Shown in pieces: positions 50,810 through 62,045 of a DNA stretch of 64,000 nt (position 1 is its first letter; each line of letters opens with the position of its first letter). The stretch lies in the NCBI RefSeq assembly GCF_037126465.1, contig NC_088204.1:23070804-23134803 (forward strand), read 5' to 3'. The notes beneath the pieces are model-generated. The model made no database searches and was not told the DNA's origin. It saw only the letters and a list, made by a program, of their open reading frames with translations. Origin of the DNA: Ornithodoros turicata (Eukaryota > Arthropoda > Arachnida > Ixodida > Argasidae). The position numbers and the translations under genes were made by a program.

Positions 50810-51120
50810 TTAAAACCCCCTTTTATGAGCTGCATTTTTGCAAAAACGTACCCTTTATTTTATGCGGTACAAAAGCGTCTAAAAGGTGCGTCTACAGCAC
50901 CTTTAAGGTACTGCTGTCTAACAGGTACCTCCGTATAAAGGCTACAGCCGTCTAGCAGGTACACCCGTATAAGAGGTACAGCCGTGTAAGAGGTACTGCC
51001 GTCTAACAAGTACAGCCATTTTAAAGGTACCGTCGTCTAAAGGGTAAAACCGTCTAAAAGGTACAGCCGTCTAACAGGTACGCCAGTCTAACAGATACGC
51101 CCGTGTAAAAGGTACAGTTG
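50810..51120. repeat. Degenerate ~17-bp minisatellite GTACAGCCGTCTAAxAG
   Basis: About fifteen units such as GGTACAGCCGTCTAACA follow each other with drift; some units begin GGTACGCCAGTCTAACA. GGTACC-type ends make the units partly palindromic. Confidence 0.8.
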
Positions 51121-51379
51121 TCCAAGAAGTATACAGTCCATGCACAACGGAGAGGAACATGTTTGTGGTGACATAATCCGTACGTGTATGTACGTGTACG
51201 TGACATACTCCGTGCGTATCGCACGCACAGCAAAATGCACGACGTGCATCATGTATTGTGCGTTTACGCTTTGGTATCGGTAGTGGTAATACACACTCGC
51301 CGAAGTGTGCATCTGTAACATACGCGAAGGTGACCAACGTGTTGCAAGCACAAGCCGGACAACAACAAAAGGCGATCTA

Positions 51380-51916
51380 AATACTGAACCGCTCTTTATT
51401 TGACCTTCAGCGATTTCAGCAGCTGCGAAAGCCGTGGCTTTCTGTACGGCTTCGATAATTCGTTGTCGCCCACGACATATATTTGCAGCAGGCCTAACAA
51501 ACTGGCCAAAAGCAGCAGGGTATGTCACGTTTTTTACGTAGTAAACTGTCAAGCAGCAGAGCAGCGCAAACTCAAGCATGCACGACGGTTCCAGCTGCAC
51601 AGCCTCTGTGTCGCTACACCAAACAAGGCTCTCCTGTCCAAAAAAAAGTTTCGTTCCCGGAGAGACTACCTCTTGGGGGCGATCTGGCGAGGAGCGCCAC
51701 AATTAATTCGTGTTTGCGCCTTCCAAAAGGATTGTCTCATACAAAGGAAGCAGTCCACCTGCCGTTGATATCAGACCATACTTCGAATTTTTTGGACGTA
51801 AGAATACGTCCACATCGACGAACGTCGGCGATTCTTTTTCCTTCATGACTGAAAAAAAGCCTCCAGGATGTTGGTCATCTCCACCATTGCTTGATCAAAG
51901 CTTTTGCCGAATCTGA
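51380..51916 (-). other. Candidate exons of an unidentified gene
   Basis: A possible exon begins at 51935 after TTTGTTTCTCAG and reads ILEFDIRFGKSFDQAMVE. Downstream, in a second frame, MKEKESPTFVDVDVFLRP and STAGGLLPLYETILLEGA look protein-like. An AATAAA (51399-51394) ends the region. Frames do not connect by obvious splice sites, so this is either a gene with an intron I cannot place or a decayed copy. I do not recognise it. Confidence 0.3.
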
Positions 51917-51935
51917 TGTCGAATTCCAGTATCGC

Positions 51936-52305
51936 TGAGAAACAAATGAAGTTTAGATATTAGAGACAAAACTACACTGTCGGCTTGAGCAGTAACAGCA
52001 CAGCAAAGCCGATCACTTCGCTTGATTTATTTCGATCGTATGAATAATCAGTGTTCACATACTACATTACAAACATGACAAACTACATTGCTACGCCGTT
52101 AAGTGAAGACGTCATTCTGACCCATGGGTGCTTTGCCGACTGGCTACTCTTGGTGCCTGGCTTTCCAGCAAAGCAATGTATCAGATTTCGCTCCAGTATA
52201 GAATTATAATTTTATTCCTTACCCGGAGAGCTGGATTCGAAAGAATCCATTGGAGGTGGCCATGCCATGGGCTAGTTGTGTTCGTTAATTGGCTCACGGG
52301 AGGTA
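51936..52305. other. No gene recognised
   Basis: Only short frames between the candidate exons and the foldback element. Confidence 0.4.
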
Positions 52306-52565
52306 CAGTGGCGCGCAGACTTGTCTTAACCAGCGGAGCGCGTGTCATTGAGCGCTGATAGGCAGCTGGCAACGAGGTTGGGATGATCCACTATTCCCTT
52401 GAAGGGAGGGTCGCGCTCAGCAGATGAGTTCGCGTTTCGACATCTCCGTTGTGCGTGTAGACCATCCCTTCCACGGGATAGTGAATAATCCCCATCTCGT
52501 TTCCAGCTGTCTATCAGCGCCCGATGACACGCGCTCCGCTCGTTAAGGCAAGTGTAGCGCCACTG
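52306..52565. mobile_element. Foldback MITE with ~115-bp arms
   Basis: CAGTGGCGC starts at 52306 and GCGCCACTG ends at 52565. The arms stay related inward for about 115 bp (AGCGGAGCGCGTGTCAT, GCGCTGATAG, CACTAT), leaving a short centre near 52425-52450. Nearly the whole element is an inverted repeat, so its RNA would be a long hairpin. TACAGTGGCG-type tips recall Tc1-like elements with TA targets, but the flanks do not show a clean duplication. Confidence 0.8.
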
Positions 52566-53578
52566 CATGTACATCGAAAAATATTTCAGCGCTACAACTT
52601 GGACGATAACCTTCAGCACTAGACAAGCCTGAAATAATACACTGACGTGGAACGCTTCGAGGCTGTTACAACCCTCAATACAATCGCATACGTACTCTGG
52701 CAAGCTACCGTTCACTACGTTCACCCTACATATGCAAATTTTGGGAAACGGCATGCACGTAGTTGTAGCGGAAATGAACAACGTTAAAGAACAGTTACCA
52801 TGAGCAGGTACACCTTCCCGGCCTTTCCATGTCCCTTAGCCGGTCAACTTAACCGTGCGAAGACGGCGGCTTCCTGATCACAAATAACCTTCACATGCGG
52901 ACGCGGCTTCACTTATAACGCATGTTTCTTCCGTAGGTATCAAAGGTTCGATTCGGTAGATATGAGGCAAGATAAACAAAAATTAAGAAACTGACCCGCC
53001 TGACCTCATGAAACCACTGGAAGGTGTGGCTTATCGGTTCGACGACAGCTTATCTGTTCCGGAATGTTCTTTCTTTTAGTTTTCATGTTTGCCAAAAGAA
53101 AAACTGCCTCCTTCACGAACACACTGAGAGAGTTCAATCTCTTTCTATTTTATCAATATAAATACCCAATAAGCAATAAACATCACATATACGGAACGAC
53201 ATTTTCCTTTCTCGCTGTCTAGCCTGTGTTCGCAATATACTTGAAACAAACGCAGACAATTTAAACAGAAGTACCACGGTTGAGCCTCAGTCGTTGAGGC
53301 TCTTCAGCTGACGACATAGGCAGGAAACGTTTTATCATCTGCCGTGAATGAAACAATCATAGTTGTAAATGAACAGCTAATCTTTATCTTATTATTAAGT
53401 ATTATCTTAATAGATAAGTATTAAAAAGCTATAGTTAAAAAGCTATACCTCAGCTCAGATTCACTGAAGAGGGCATTCTGCAGGTCATAATTCGTTTTCA
53501 TAAATTAACCCTGTGGGATAATTGAAATGTTTAAAGTAACAGAACGCGACTCTTGGCAGCGCGTTGTTTAGGTTCTGA
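52566..53578. other. No gene recognised
   Basis: AT-rich, short frames only; nothing supportable. Confidence 0.4.
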
Positions 53579-54280
53579 CTATGCCTCTGGTCGCAGCGCT
53601 GAAGAAAGATCGGTTCCTGTGTCTTGATGTCGATCGGCGCAATACATGTGGTGTGTGCTAACTTCCACCTTTGGTCCTTCGCTGATTGCATGTATGTTTC
53701 GTAGTTTTACACTTTGATTTGACATATAGCCGAGCCATCTGACATATCCCCCATTCTGACAATATATCGCTCGTCGTGGATATCTCGTGAGATATTCCAT
53801 GGTGTTTCGGGACTGCTCTTCGGAAAGATCCCGGAAGAAGGGGCTCAACCTTTGGCGTTTGTTGAGGATCGTGTTCCGCAACACTGAACATCTACAGTTC
53901 ATTCTACAGTATCTATTCGCGTACGGACAGATGTGCACAATGTGGAAATGTGATCGTCCCTGGACATCTGGACATTGAGCTTTTTCGTTCCTTCGATTGC
54001 TCTCTCGATTGCTGCTTCTCTGTCTTGGAAGTGCTCGGACTCCTCCAAAGATCCTCTTTATGGTACCAAAGGCGGCATTTTTGCAGTTTGGTCCGTTCCA
54101 AATCAGCATCCTTCTACCAGCGCAGTCCTGTAGCGGAAAGTCCGTGTAGCGGCTGAAGTTTCTGATGGTCCCCCTGTTGAGAATAAACGGAATCAATGCG
54201 TCGAAGAAAAGTTTTTTCCCAGCACTGAGAGGCGACACAGATTCCAAGCAATTCTTCTTTGGTATGCGTCTGTCAAGCAA
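53579..54280 (-). pseudogene. Endogenous densovirus-like NS1 helicase fragment
   Basis: A 233-codon frame shows the C-terminal half of a parvovirus superfamily-3 helicase. There is an altered Walker A (SAGKKLFF), a central block with FSRYTDFPLQDCAGRR, and a Walker-B-type RRMLIWNGPN. The motif C/arginine-finger part continues in shifted frames. NS1 nicks and unwinds the viral genome. The N-terminal nickase domain is absent, cut at the border with the DIRS-like copy at 54291. Changed Walker A and broken frames show it is inert. Endogenous densovirus pieces are known from arthropod genomes. No coat-protein gene was found. Confidence 0.6.
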
Positions 54281-54290
54281 GTTTTAGAGA

Positions 54291-55340
54291 TTATTTAAAG
54301 TAAGGTATCTTTCTGGTGCTGCCGGCATAGGGAGCGGGTTGCAGGGACAGCTGACTCCTGAACGGCAGCCTCAGGCACTTAGGGATCATCTGGGGAGTGT
54401 TACCTGCTGGTTTCTTCAGGCCTGCCTCAACTGCAGTTTCCAGTAAGCGTAGTAATTGTGCGTTTTCCTGCAGAAGGATTAGGAATTGCCGGCTGAACAA
54501 GCGGCCAACGTTCTCTACGCTGGTTCTGGGATTCCCGGAACGAGGCCCTTCATTGAGTCTGGGAACGTGGCAAGGGTCCACTCCCGTCTTTCGCGGATTA
54601 GTAGAGCCTTGGCTTGTGCCACCAGCGCACCAACGCCCTCTCCACCGCGGTTGCCACTGCTGCCTTTGAGGGGGGGTCCGTCCACTGTGGCTGTGAGGGG
54701 CAAGGCTAGAGGTTCCAGGGCCTCCGTGATGACCTCCTGTATGTGTTGGAGCTTTCTGTCACATGAAAGGTTCACTGAGAAACAGCGACTGGCTCCAAAT
54801 GTTTGTATCTTGCGGTCCAGGAGTAGGGTCTGGAGGCAGGGCAGTTTAAGAGTAGGTGCGCCCTTTGTTTACTTGGACCTCTCCGATCTGCCCTCCAGAT
54901 TTCATGTCCTAACATCGCCAGAGACATGGTCTAACCGAGAAGTCTGCCACCTCCGCGGGGTAGGAGGTGGAGGAATCCTCGGGCTGGGGGAGCAACCATG
55001 CTGTCCCTGGCTGCTCCCGTGGGTCATCTGATTGTTGGTTATCTGCAGGTGGCTCCGCATGCTACTGAAGAGGGGCAACACCGACTTGCTCCGGGTGCCC
55101 ATGGTCCTGTCCAAGTTGGTCCTGTGAATCGCATGTTTTCCGACGTTCCACGTCATTGTTCACTTGAGGCTCCTCTTCGTGGCCCTCAATGATCACGTCC
55201 TGGTTGGTCAGGAGGTTATGTAGAAGGGCAGTGATGCCCGTCAATTCGTGCTGCAGTGCAGCCATTCCCTGTTGCATCGAGGACATCCCTTTCTCCACAG
55301 AGTCCAGGCGCGATTTGTCATGCTTCTTGTGAGGAGTCAT
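54291..55340 (-). pseudogene. gag: DIRS-like Gag (copy C), broken
   Basis: MQQGMAALQHELTGITALLH forms an N-terminal helix. LQHIQEVITEALEPL and AQAKALLIRERREWTLATFP lie in the middle, and SVENVGRLFSRQFLILL near the end. The last block matches copies B (MFGQGLLEQL) and D (LFGKSFLDQI). At least three frame changes occur. Confidence 0.5.
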
Positions 55341-55679
55341 GTCATGTGAGAAAAATTAAAAAGGCGGAAGCTGTAAGCTCCAATAAACCTGGGTCCTGTT
55401 TACTCTGAGTGGGCCCCTCTCCTTGCTTAATATCACAGGAATAACATTGGGGAAATCAGTCGTGTGGGGAGCAGTGCTCTCCTTGGTCAATGGAAAGACT
55501 TTGGTTTTTAATTGCTATTTCCCCTGTGCCAGCAAGTCTGTACGCCGTACGTACTTAGTTGAGCTGCAGTGAGAATATCATACACAGTGCAAGGGTACTG
55601 CTTGAATCATGCACTCTGCTTAATACTCAGTAGCTATCGCACAATGCGATGCAAGGCAGCTCCGCATTGCAAGCACTGC

Positions 55680-56150
55680 TCCTTACACGCAGTGGTGCAA
55701 GGATGCTAGGCAGCTCGCTCCTTAAGAGAGCGGCCTTTCTCACAAGGCAATGCAAAGCAAATATAGAGCAAAATTCGTAACTCACGGAGACAGGCTGTCG
55801 CATGACGCGAGGTAAATATGATTGACCGCTCGCTCAAGGCAAGGGAAGCTGGAAGACAGCTCGTCCCTTACAGGGACGGCCTCTCGCGTAAAGCGTGACA
55901 AATGAGGCAGTTTGACTTTGCAGAGGCAAGACAAAGGATGAAGAGAGGCGCGTTGCAATAGGAAACGGTTTCTCGCACATAACGAAGTAAGGCAGCTCCT
56001 CCCTTGGGGGACGGTCTCTCGCACCCGGCAAGGCAGATACGGTTACTTTGTTCGTTCGGCCCAGGAGAACGGCCTCGCACACGAAGCAAGACAAAGTTTG
56101 AAGAGCAACGTGCTCCTTACGGGAGCGGCCTCTCGCACTACGCGAGGCAG
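55680..56150. repeat. ~100-bp imperfect tandem repeats in copy C leader
   Basis: GGGACGGCCTCTCGCG, GGGACGGTCTCTCGCAC and GGGAGCGGCCTCTCGCAC recur roughly every 100-130 bp, each followed by a GCGAGGTAA- or GGCAAGGCAG-like word. A palindrome around GAAACCACGTGGTGGTTTC lies just to the right (about 56249-56267). Confidence 0.65.
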
Positions 56151-56675
56151 AGAACCACAAGTAGGGCCACAGCGAGTACCTAAACCCGCACCAAACTCTA
56201 AAATCCCTTCTGGTCTAATATCCCCAACATGAAGTACCGGGTTTCGGAAACCACGTGGTGGTTTCGAAAGTACAGACTGCGACACACAGAAGTCAACTCG
56301 GGTAGTCTAAACTGCTGACGAGAGGGATATCATGCTAAAAATGTGTGCTGAGGGCTGAAGATGTGTGGTAGCCCAGAAAAACGTTATACCGGAGGTTTTA
56401 CGTCGTGGACGAAGTAGGAAGGATGCCTTACCTGTCCGGAGAAGAAACCATTCGGGAGTTGATGCAAAGAAAACAATGGAGGAACGGGAGAGACAAGAGA
56501 CCCTGACTCTGACAAACGTCAGGAAAGAAAGGCGGGCAGAGATTAGGGTAGCAGCATTATAGAGACAGAGTAGCGCCATCTACAGCTTCCGCACGCAAGT
56601 TTTTTATTGACTTTGAGCTTGACTCTGAAGCGCGAAAAGGAAAAAGCTGTTGTAAACCCTGGTAGTGAGTTACGA

Positions 56676-57121
56676 CAAGTACAGAAGTATAATTTGACAT
56701 GACGTGGGCGTCCCTCATGTCTCGCCACTGAGAGACGGACACTTGACCTTTTCGACCTGAATGCATACGAACCACGTGAAAGCTTATTGTCCACCTTCAC
56801 TTCGGCAGGCAAGTCCTTCTTGTTGTTACGGAATGTGCTTCGAGCAGAACACACCCCGTTCCCCCAGATCAGTTAAGAGCTGAGTCGAACTGAAAATTTA
56901 TCGAATAACACTTGATAGTAAGTGTCTCCCTGTACATCGTATAATTCCTGCTCTAACTTCAGGTAAGTAGCATTCGCTAGAACTGGTAATTATATACTTC
57001 TGTATATGTCGCCACTTACTGTCAGGGTTTACAACTGCTGGTTCAAAGCTTAGTGCACACCCGCGACAGTACTTGCACTACGAAACTTGCATTTCAGCAT
57101 GAGTCACGGCTGTAAAAACGA
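56676..57121. other. Junction of two DIRS-like copies
   Basis: TTGATAGTAAGTGTCTCCCT at about 56911 and its continuation to 56988 match 23062-23142. ACTTACTGTCAGGGTTTACAAC at 57012-57033 is the inverse of the same end. Copy C's right end and copy D's left end therefore meet here. Confidence 0.55.
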
Positions 57122-57559
57122 TTAAACGTGGTGTCTGACGACCTTCCGGACTTCCGTAATGGAAACCCCCTCATCCCGTGCTTTGGAAGTCGCAGCCCCT
57201 CTAGTGGAATGTGCTATGAACACTGAAGTGTCGATGTCTGCTGATCCTAGCCCATGCCGCACCCAATTTGCTATAATAGCGCGAGAAGCTGGCCTGAAGG
57301 GTTTCTGAGTTATCAAGCGGATCTGTGAACAATCCGTTGAACAACGAATTGTAGCTCTGTGATCACGCTCGGGAGGGTGTGAGAGTGACCGGTGGTCTGA
57401 CTGAACTTGCGGTGCAAATTTTGCTGTGGTGTCTGGAGAAATTCGAGCTGATACCCTACAATTATCTACAGAACCCATGGGTCCTGGGAAAGCTGAGCCC
57501 AGACATGAAGAGAATGATGTATTCTGCCGGCTGGCGAGAGCGACCAGACTGTGGGACAT
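57122..57559 (-). pseudogene. DIRS tyrosine recombinase, C-terminal part
   Basis: TQKPFRPASRAIIANWVRH, then FIAHSTRGAATSKARDEGVS with the catalytic H-x-x-R of tyrosine recombinases, and ITEVRKVV. The enzyme inserts DIRS circles. The final catalytic Tyr region is missing after RHHV, so it is truncated. It follows Gag directly, with the reverse transcriptase and RNase H deleted. Confidence 0.75.
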
Positions 57560-59340
57560 TATCTCTAGTATTCCCCCTGGAAAGGCCTTCCTTGAAAGGG
57601 CTGGGCTGGACGAAGGGAGATGGTGGATTTGAGTGTGGCCAGCCGGCTGCGCTTGACTGCAGGCTCCTCTAGGGTACTACGAGAGGTCCCCTGGTGTGCC
57701 TCACGGAGGGCTTGAAAGGTGGCATTCCGAATATTTATCTGGTCGAGAAAAGATTTCCCAAAGAGCTGGTCTGCCTCTGAACCGGGGTGCCCATGGATCG
57801 CAGATCCGGAAAAGGACGCTCTCCCGACGCTTATTTCCCAGGAAAGGGAATAGGAAGGGCTTGAGCTTCTGCCCGTCCGCCGTGCAACACAACATCGCAG
57901 TGATCGTGCTCTTTTCATTTCCGGACGAAAGGAGCCGCACTTGCTTTGCACCTTTTGTGTCCACACTGTAGTTCGACGGCATGTAAAAAAATATTGGCGT
58001 TTGGTCAGCGTTTCCAATGTGATCCGGCATGTAGTCGTTTGCCCTGCGAAGTCGAATAACAAACTGCTGGAACGCACTCATCTTTTCCTCGTATTCCTCG
58101 GGAAGCCTTTGGCAGATGCTCGTTCTTCGCCTCAGCGAAAAGCCAGCTCTGGCTGGCCGAGCCAGCTCCGGCTGGCTCGAAAGCAAGATGGCGGAACCTC
58201 GAGGAGCGAGCCAGTTGGAGAGTCTTCAATTTTATGATCTCCGTGGAGACGGGACGTTGACCTAGCCGCAATTCCTTGATGTTATCCGCAAGAGCGTCTT
58301 GTCTAGGCCAATTAAAGCCTTTCCTCGTAGATGTGCAGGTGAAAATCCTGTCCTTCTGTTTCCTCCACCTACGGACGCACGTTTCAGGAACGTTGAAGAG
58401 ACGCGAAGCTGCTCGATTTCCATCCTCTTGTGCTGACTGGATTATCTTTCGCTTGAAACAAGCTTGACAATGACGGCGTTGCTGTGGCATCGTGGAGCAC
58501 GTTGCCACTAGTTGTCACACGTCCGAAACCACGTGTAACAGATTTCCGATATCAACAAACGAGCCATTATGTGACCAGGTCGTTGCGCCGATGACGATGG
58601 GCCAGCCGTCCTTCACCGAGTACTCGTTAGCATTTGACATAGCCGCCAGTTCTTGGCACCTGATTGTAAATCGCACCTGGTTTTGAGTACCAATTTTCCC
58701 GAAAAAAAGTGCGCGCTAGAATCGTGCAAATACGGTAGTTGTCCCAGATGGGAGAAGGGGGCTGCTAGATGGTACCCCACCATATGTCTCTCGACACGAC
58801 CGTCCGAGTCTGTGAGGGTGCCTGTGGCTGTTCATGACAACCCTTGATTGGCACATCTTTCGAGCAGGGCCACTAGGGGGACTCACTGCTGATGCGATGG
58901 CAGCTTGTGCAACCCGGAGGGCCTGGTCCCACTGGCACACACCTGAGTCCACGTCGGCCTCAGTGCCGGTGCGCCTCTGGTCCCTTGTCGCCTCCCGCAC
59001 CAAAGACTACATTTCCACGTTGAGATCGAGAACAATGAAGAAGGGAAGTCTCAGGGGCCTCACGGCAGCGGCCATGCCTTCCCTCTAGGCCTCAATGTAA
59101 GCGTGCAAAATCAACAATGACCGAAGTTGCCTCACGAGGCCCAACTCCGGCCAGGCCTGCGAACCAGTTGTCTATCCCTGAGGGTGGCTCAGAATTCTCC
59201 TTTTCCTCATCTGGGCCCGTACGTGTTGGAGGGCGCGAAGAGTCTGGGTGAGATGTTGCATCGTACTCCAAGAAGTAGGTAGTTACATCAACCTCCTGAT
59301 CTGGGAGTGGTGATAATCGACTGGTCGAAGTTACGGCCAG
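57560..59340 (-). pseudogene. gag: DIRS-like Gag (copy D), interrupted by Tigger
   Basis: The right part includes NWFAGLAGVGPREA (about 59160-59120) and an upstream acidic region to 59340. It runs left to the Tigger end near 58737. The left part resumes at about 57840 with SEADQLFGKSFLDQI and EPAVKRSRLATLKS. Both parts match blocks of copies A and B in order. Confidence 0.6.
57840..58737 (-). mobile_element. Tigger/pogo element inside DIRS-like Gag, one end lost
   Basis: The right tip ends CGTGCAAATACGGTA at 58737, like the tip at 34354. The minus strand encodes CFKRKIIQSAQEDGNRAAS and CVRRWRKQK (DNA binding), then frame-shifted GFSLRRRTSICQRLP, NADQTPIFFYMP (first catalytic Asp) and MLCCTADGQKLKPFLF. 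There the sequence switches to DIRS Gag without a left TIR, so the second and third catalytic aspartates are gone. Confidence 0.75.
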
Positions 59341-59369
59341 GTGCCATATATTTATATAGGCCAGTTATA

Positions 59370-59690
59370 TTTATTAATGCCAATTGTAAATATATTTATT
59401 AATGCCAATTGTAAAGCTAATAGTGCTGGGAATCGGGCCAATTGCGATGCCAATCAGGTGAAGGAGAAAACCCAGCGGAAAAACCTTCATGACCTGTAAC
59501 AGAAGAAATACAAGACAGTACATGTAAAGAATATACACATTTATTAACCTCCAAATATTTCGTTATCTGCAATAACATTTTTAATTAATTTTTCATTTCA
59601 GACCTTGAAAGAAAACATAAAATTAACATCGTCACATTGCTTACCACATGATAACTCACGTTGGGCACAACAGTGACCTGAAAAAGTGGT
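59370..59690 (-). pseudogene. Decayed paralogue of the micro-exon gene's 3' end
   Basis: An 18-nt exon (59677-59660) between TTTTTCAG and GTGAGT encodes HCC in phase 1, parallel to YHCCYCC at 14353-14333. The next acceptor is altered to CTTTCAAG, and a stop follows soon. Farther left the 3' UTR (GGTTTTTCCGCTGGG) and an AATAAA match 14050-14160. No upstream exons are found here, so only the 3' end was copied or survives. A 23-bp duplication (TATTTATTAATGCCAATTG twice) marks its edge. Confidence 0.65.
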
Positions 59691-61864
59691 CATGCCCCTT
59701 CCTCCAATCTGTAGAACCTGACATAACCTATCCTCACTAAAGTGAGGTGATTTAGCCCATTTCAATGACCCTACCTTTCACAAGACGGCAAGTTTCGAAT
59801 CCGTTAGGCTTAGCATACCCATGTTTCTCCTGCGCTAAAAGTGAATCAGATGGGGTTGTTGAAATGCATATAAAGGAACTTCTAGTCCACAGAATTTTGT
59901 AATTCTTACATTTCTAGATTCAGTATATGAACTCTTTCCACTTCTATGCAATTTTTACCTTCCTAACCCTTTCACTAATTTTTAAAAACGAGTGGTCCCG
60001 ATACGGAACTACACCCGGTGATTTCAAGGCGATAGCTCTGATTCAAAATGGTGCCATTGGCCTTGGCGCCGCCTATCGTGTGACGTCAAATGACGCGGTT
60101 TGGTAGACGCTCCTCTCAATGGCAAAACTCTCCTAATAAACGGCTCTCTGGGAAGAACTCCGAGGGCGCCATCTGTCACGGATCTCCTCGCGCGAAAATG
60201 GGACCAAAGCTGTCGAAGAGTTTTCCCCGTGAAAACAAGACCTCAGTCAACTTACTGCGCTAATAAACATCAGGGGTTGCCGTAGTTTGCGTTAGAACTG
60301 CTCTTTGCTTGCAGAAGGTAAAGGACCGTACACAGAGAGGCAGAACTGTGAATTGATACATATACACATTTAGCGGAGAAGTTACAATACACATGGGTCG
60401 CCAGGCAAACCTTTGATAATGAATGGAGCTACTGTTACATATTTTGTTCCGTGCTGGGCACTGCAAAGCTAGTTCATTGTGATGGTGTTCGAAGCAAGTC
60501 ACGTTTTGTTCTGCGTCCATTTTATTACTGTAAGCCTCTACATTCACTTGAATGTGAAGAGACCATGTGATGTGGAAAAGTTGTTCATGTACACAGTGTG
60601 ACTCATTTGAAAGGTGACACAGAGGAGCAGAAAACTCGTTTAAGAACAACAAAAAGTGGTGCCTTTCACTTGATTTTTAGCACAAGGACCGACGCAGCAC
60701 AACCTATAAAGAAAAAAAAAGAGACTTGGTTTGTCGTAGTGAAAGCAAACCATAAAACACACGTAAACCAGAATCCAGCTCCGAAGTGTGTCTACAAGCT
60801 GCACTGTCTTCCCCTGAAAGTGTGGACAATTGAGTCTTCCCTTCACAAGGGATCATGGGAAAAGTGCAGCTTTTGATGCCTTCTGCTGAAGCAGGATTTC
60901 TTTCATGAAACTGTGATAAAAGTAATCAGAAGGCCCAGGTTCTAATAATGGCCTTAGCACCTCTTTCCTGAGTTGTTTGGCTTTATTAATCCTTGTTGCC
61001 TCACTGCAAGTGACCCTTGGAGGAATTGTCATATCTGAGGTCCGTATACAGGCATCCACATTCAACCTGGTTTTGCGTGATGCTCACTGCACCACAGTTG
61101 TTCCCTTGTAGGCATTATGGAGGGTTCACTGACACACTGTTCTCTACTAGTCTGTGTCATCCAGAAAGCTTCGAACAATTCACTCTGTATCTTACCCTTG
61201 AAGGAGCATGGAAAGTGTATTCAAGCTGTCTAAAAACCACACGTATTTCGTGAGATGGCCCATGAAAAGCATAAACGAAAAATAGTTTGGCTCAAAGAGG
61301 TCTCACTACAACACAAGTTAATTGTAAAAAATGCTTACGCGGCGGGAGGTATCCGGACTCCATCTTCAGGCCACTCCCTCAGTCTTGTAACGTCGCACCG
61401 GCAGTGCGCCTCATTGGCTACAAAAAATTCATCTGCTCTCGACGTTTTGAACATTGTATCCGTTTACCGATGGCACACTGCGGTGGTTCTTTTATTATTC
61501 TTTTATCATGATCGGTGTGCGTCTACGAATAGGGAGTACGTACCATTCGTACGTCGAAATCGCCGTCTCATATGTGGAGGTGTACAATGTGGCTCCTTGT
61601 GGTTTGATGCGTCTCTCGTTTGCGTTCCATTCTGATCGAGACAGAGCCTGTATAATTGCCCGTACTCGTGTGTTACACAAGTGTGTGCTTTATTCAGGAG
61701 GCCTACTGTGATGTCGTGTGGAGTTCGAGGTTGCGCAAATGAAAAAAAAATAAATAAATTACGCGCGGTTTTCCCATCCATCACGTTCCTGCAATGCAAT
61801 GACCCTACTGGAAAATTCTGGTATGATTCTGCCAGTATAAGTTCATATCGTAATCTGAAACCAG
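59691..61864. other. No gene recognised
   Basis: A 70-codon minus frame at 61065-60853 (KAKQLRKEVLRPLLEPG) looks protein-like but has no known motif. A plus frame at 61711 (MSCGVRGC) could be a THAP start but lacks the rest. Nothing else stands out. Confidence 0.35.
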
Positions 61865-61965
61865 GTATGGTACACACCAGCATACCTGCCATGGGAGCAT
61901 GTCTGCCATACCGGCATGTCTGCCTTACAGGCAAGCCTGCTTTTTCGGCATACAAGTAATTCAGG
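61865..61965. repeat. Degenerate repeat of GGCATGTCTGCC
   Basis: GGAGCATGTCTGCCATACC, GGCATGTCTGCCTTACA and variants recur about five times; the units are partly self-complementary. Confidence 0.6.
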
Positions 61966-62045
61966 CGTACCTGCTGTAAAGAAATACCTGCTACTCTCGC
62001 CCATGCACAAGAATAGAACAAAACCAACGTCACGTTTTCCAGTGT

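Larger units (their letters stand above)
54291..56675 (-). mobile_element. DIRS-like retrotransposon copy C, Gag and 5' leader
   Basis: Gag begins at the ATG near 55340 (MTPHKKHDKSR). The leader to its right contains ~100-bp repeats (55680-56150). GTAAACCCTGGTAGTGAGT at about 56653-56671 matches the terminal sequence of the other copies. The left side is cut off at the NS1-like fragment, so everything after Gag is absent. Confidence 0.55.

Noticed and set aside
51071..51702. 204-codon minus frame as a single gene
   Set aside because: Its left half runs into the minisatellite and past an AATAAA; only short parts look protein-like.
61711..61959. THAP gene start (MSCGVRGC)
   Set aside because: Only the first Cys pair fits; the distal Cys-x2-His and the tail motif are absent.
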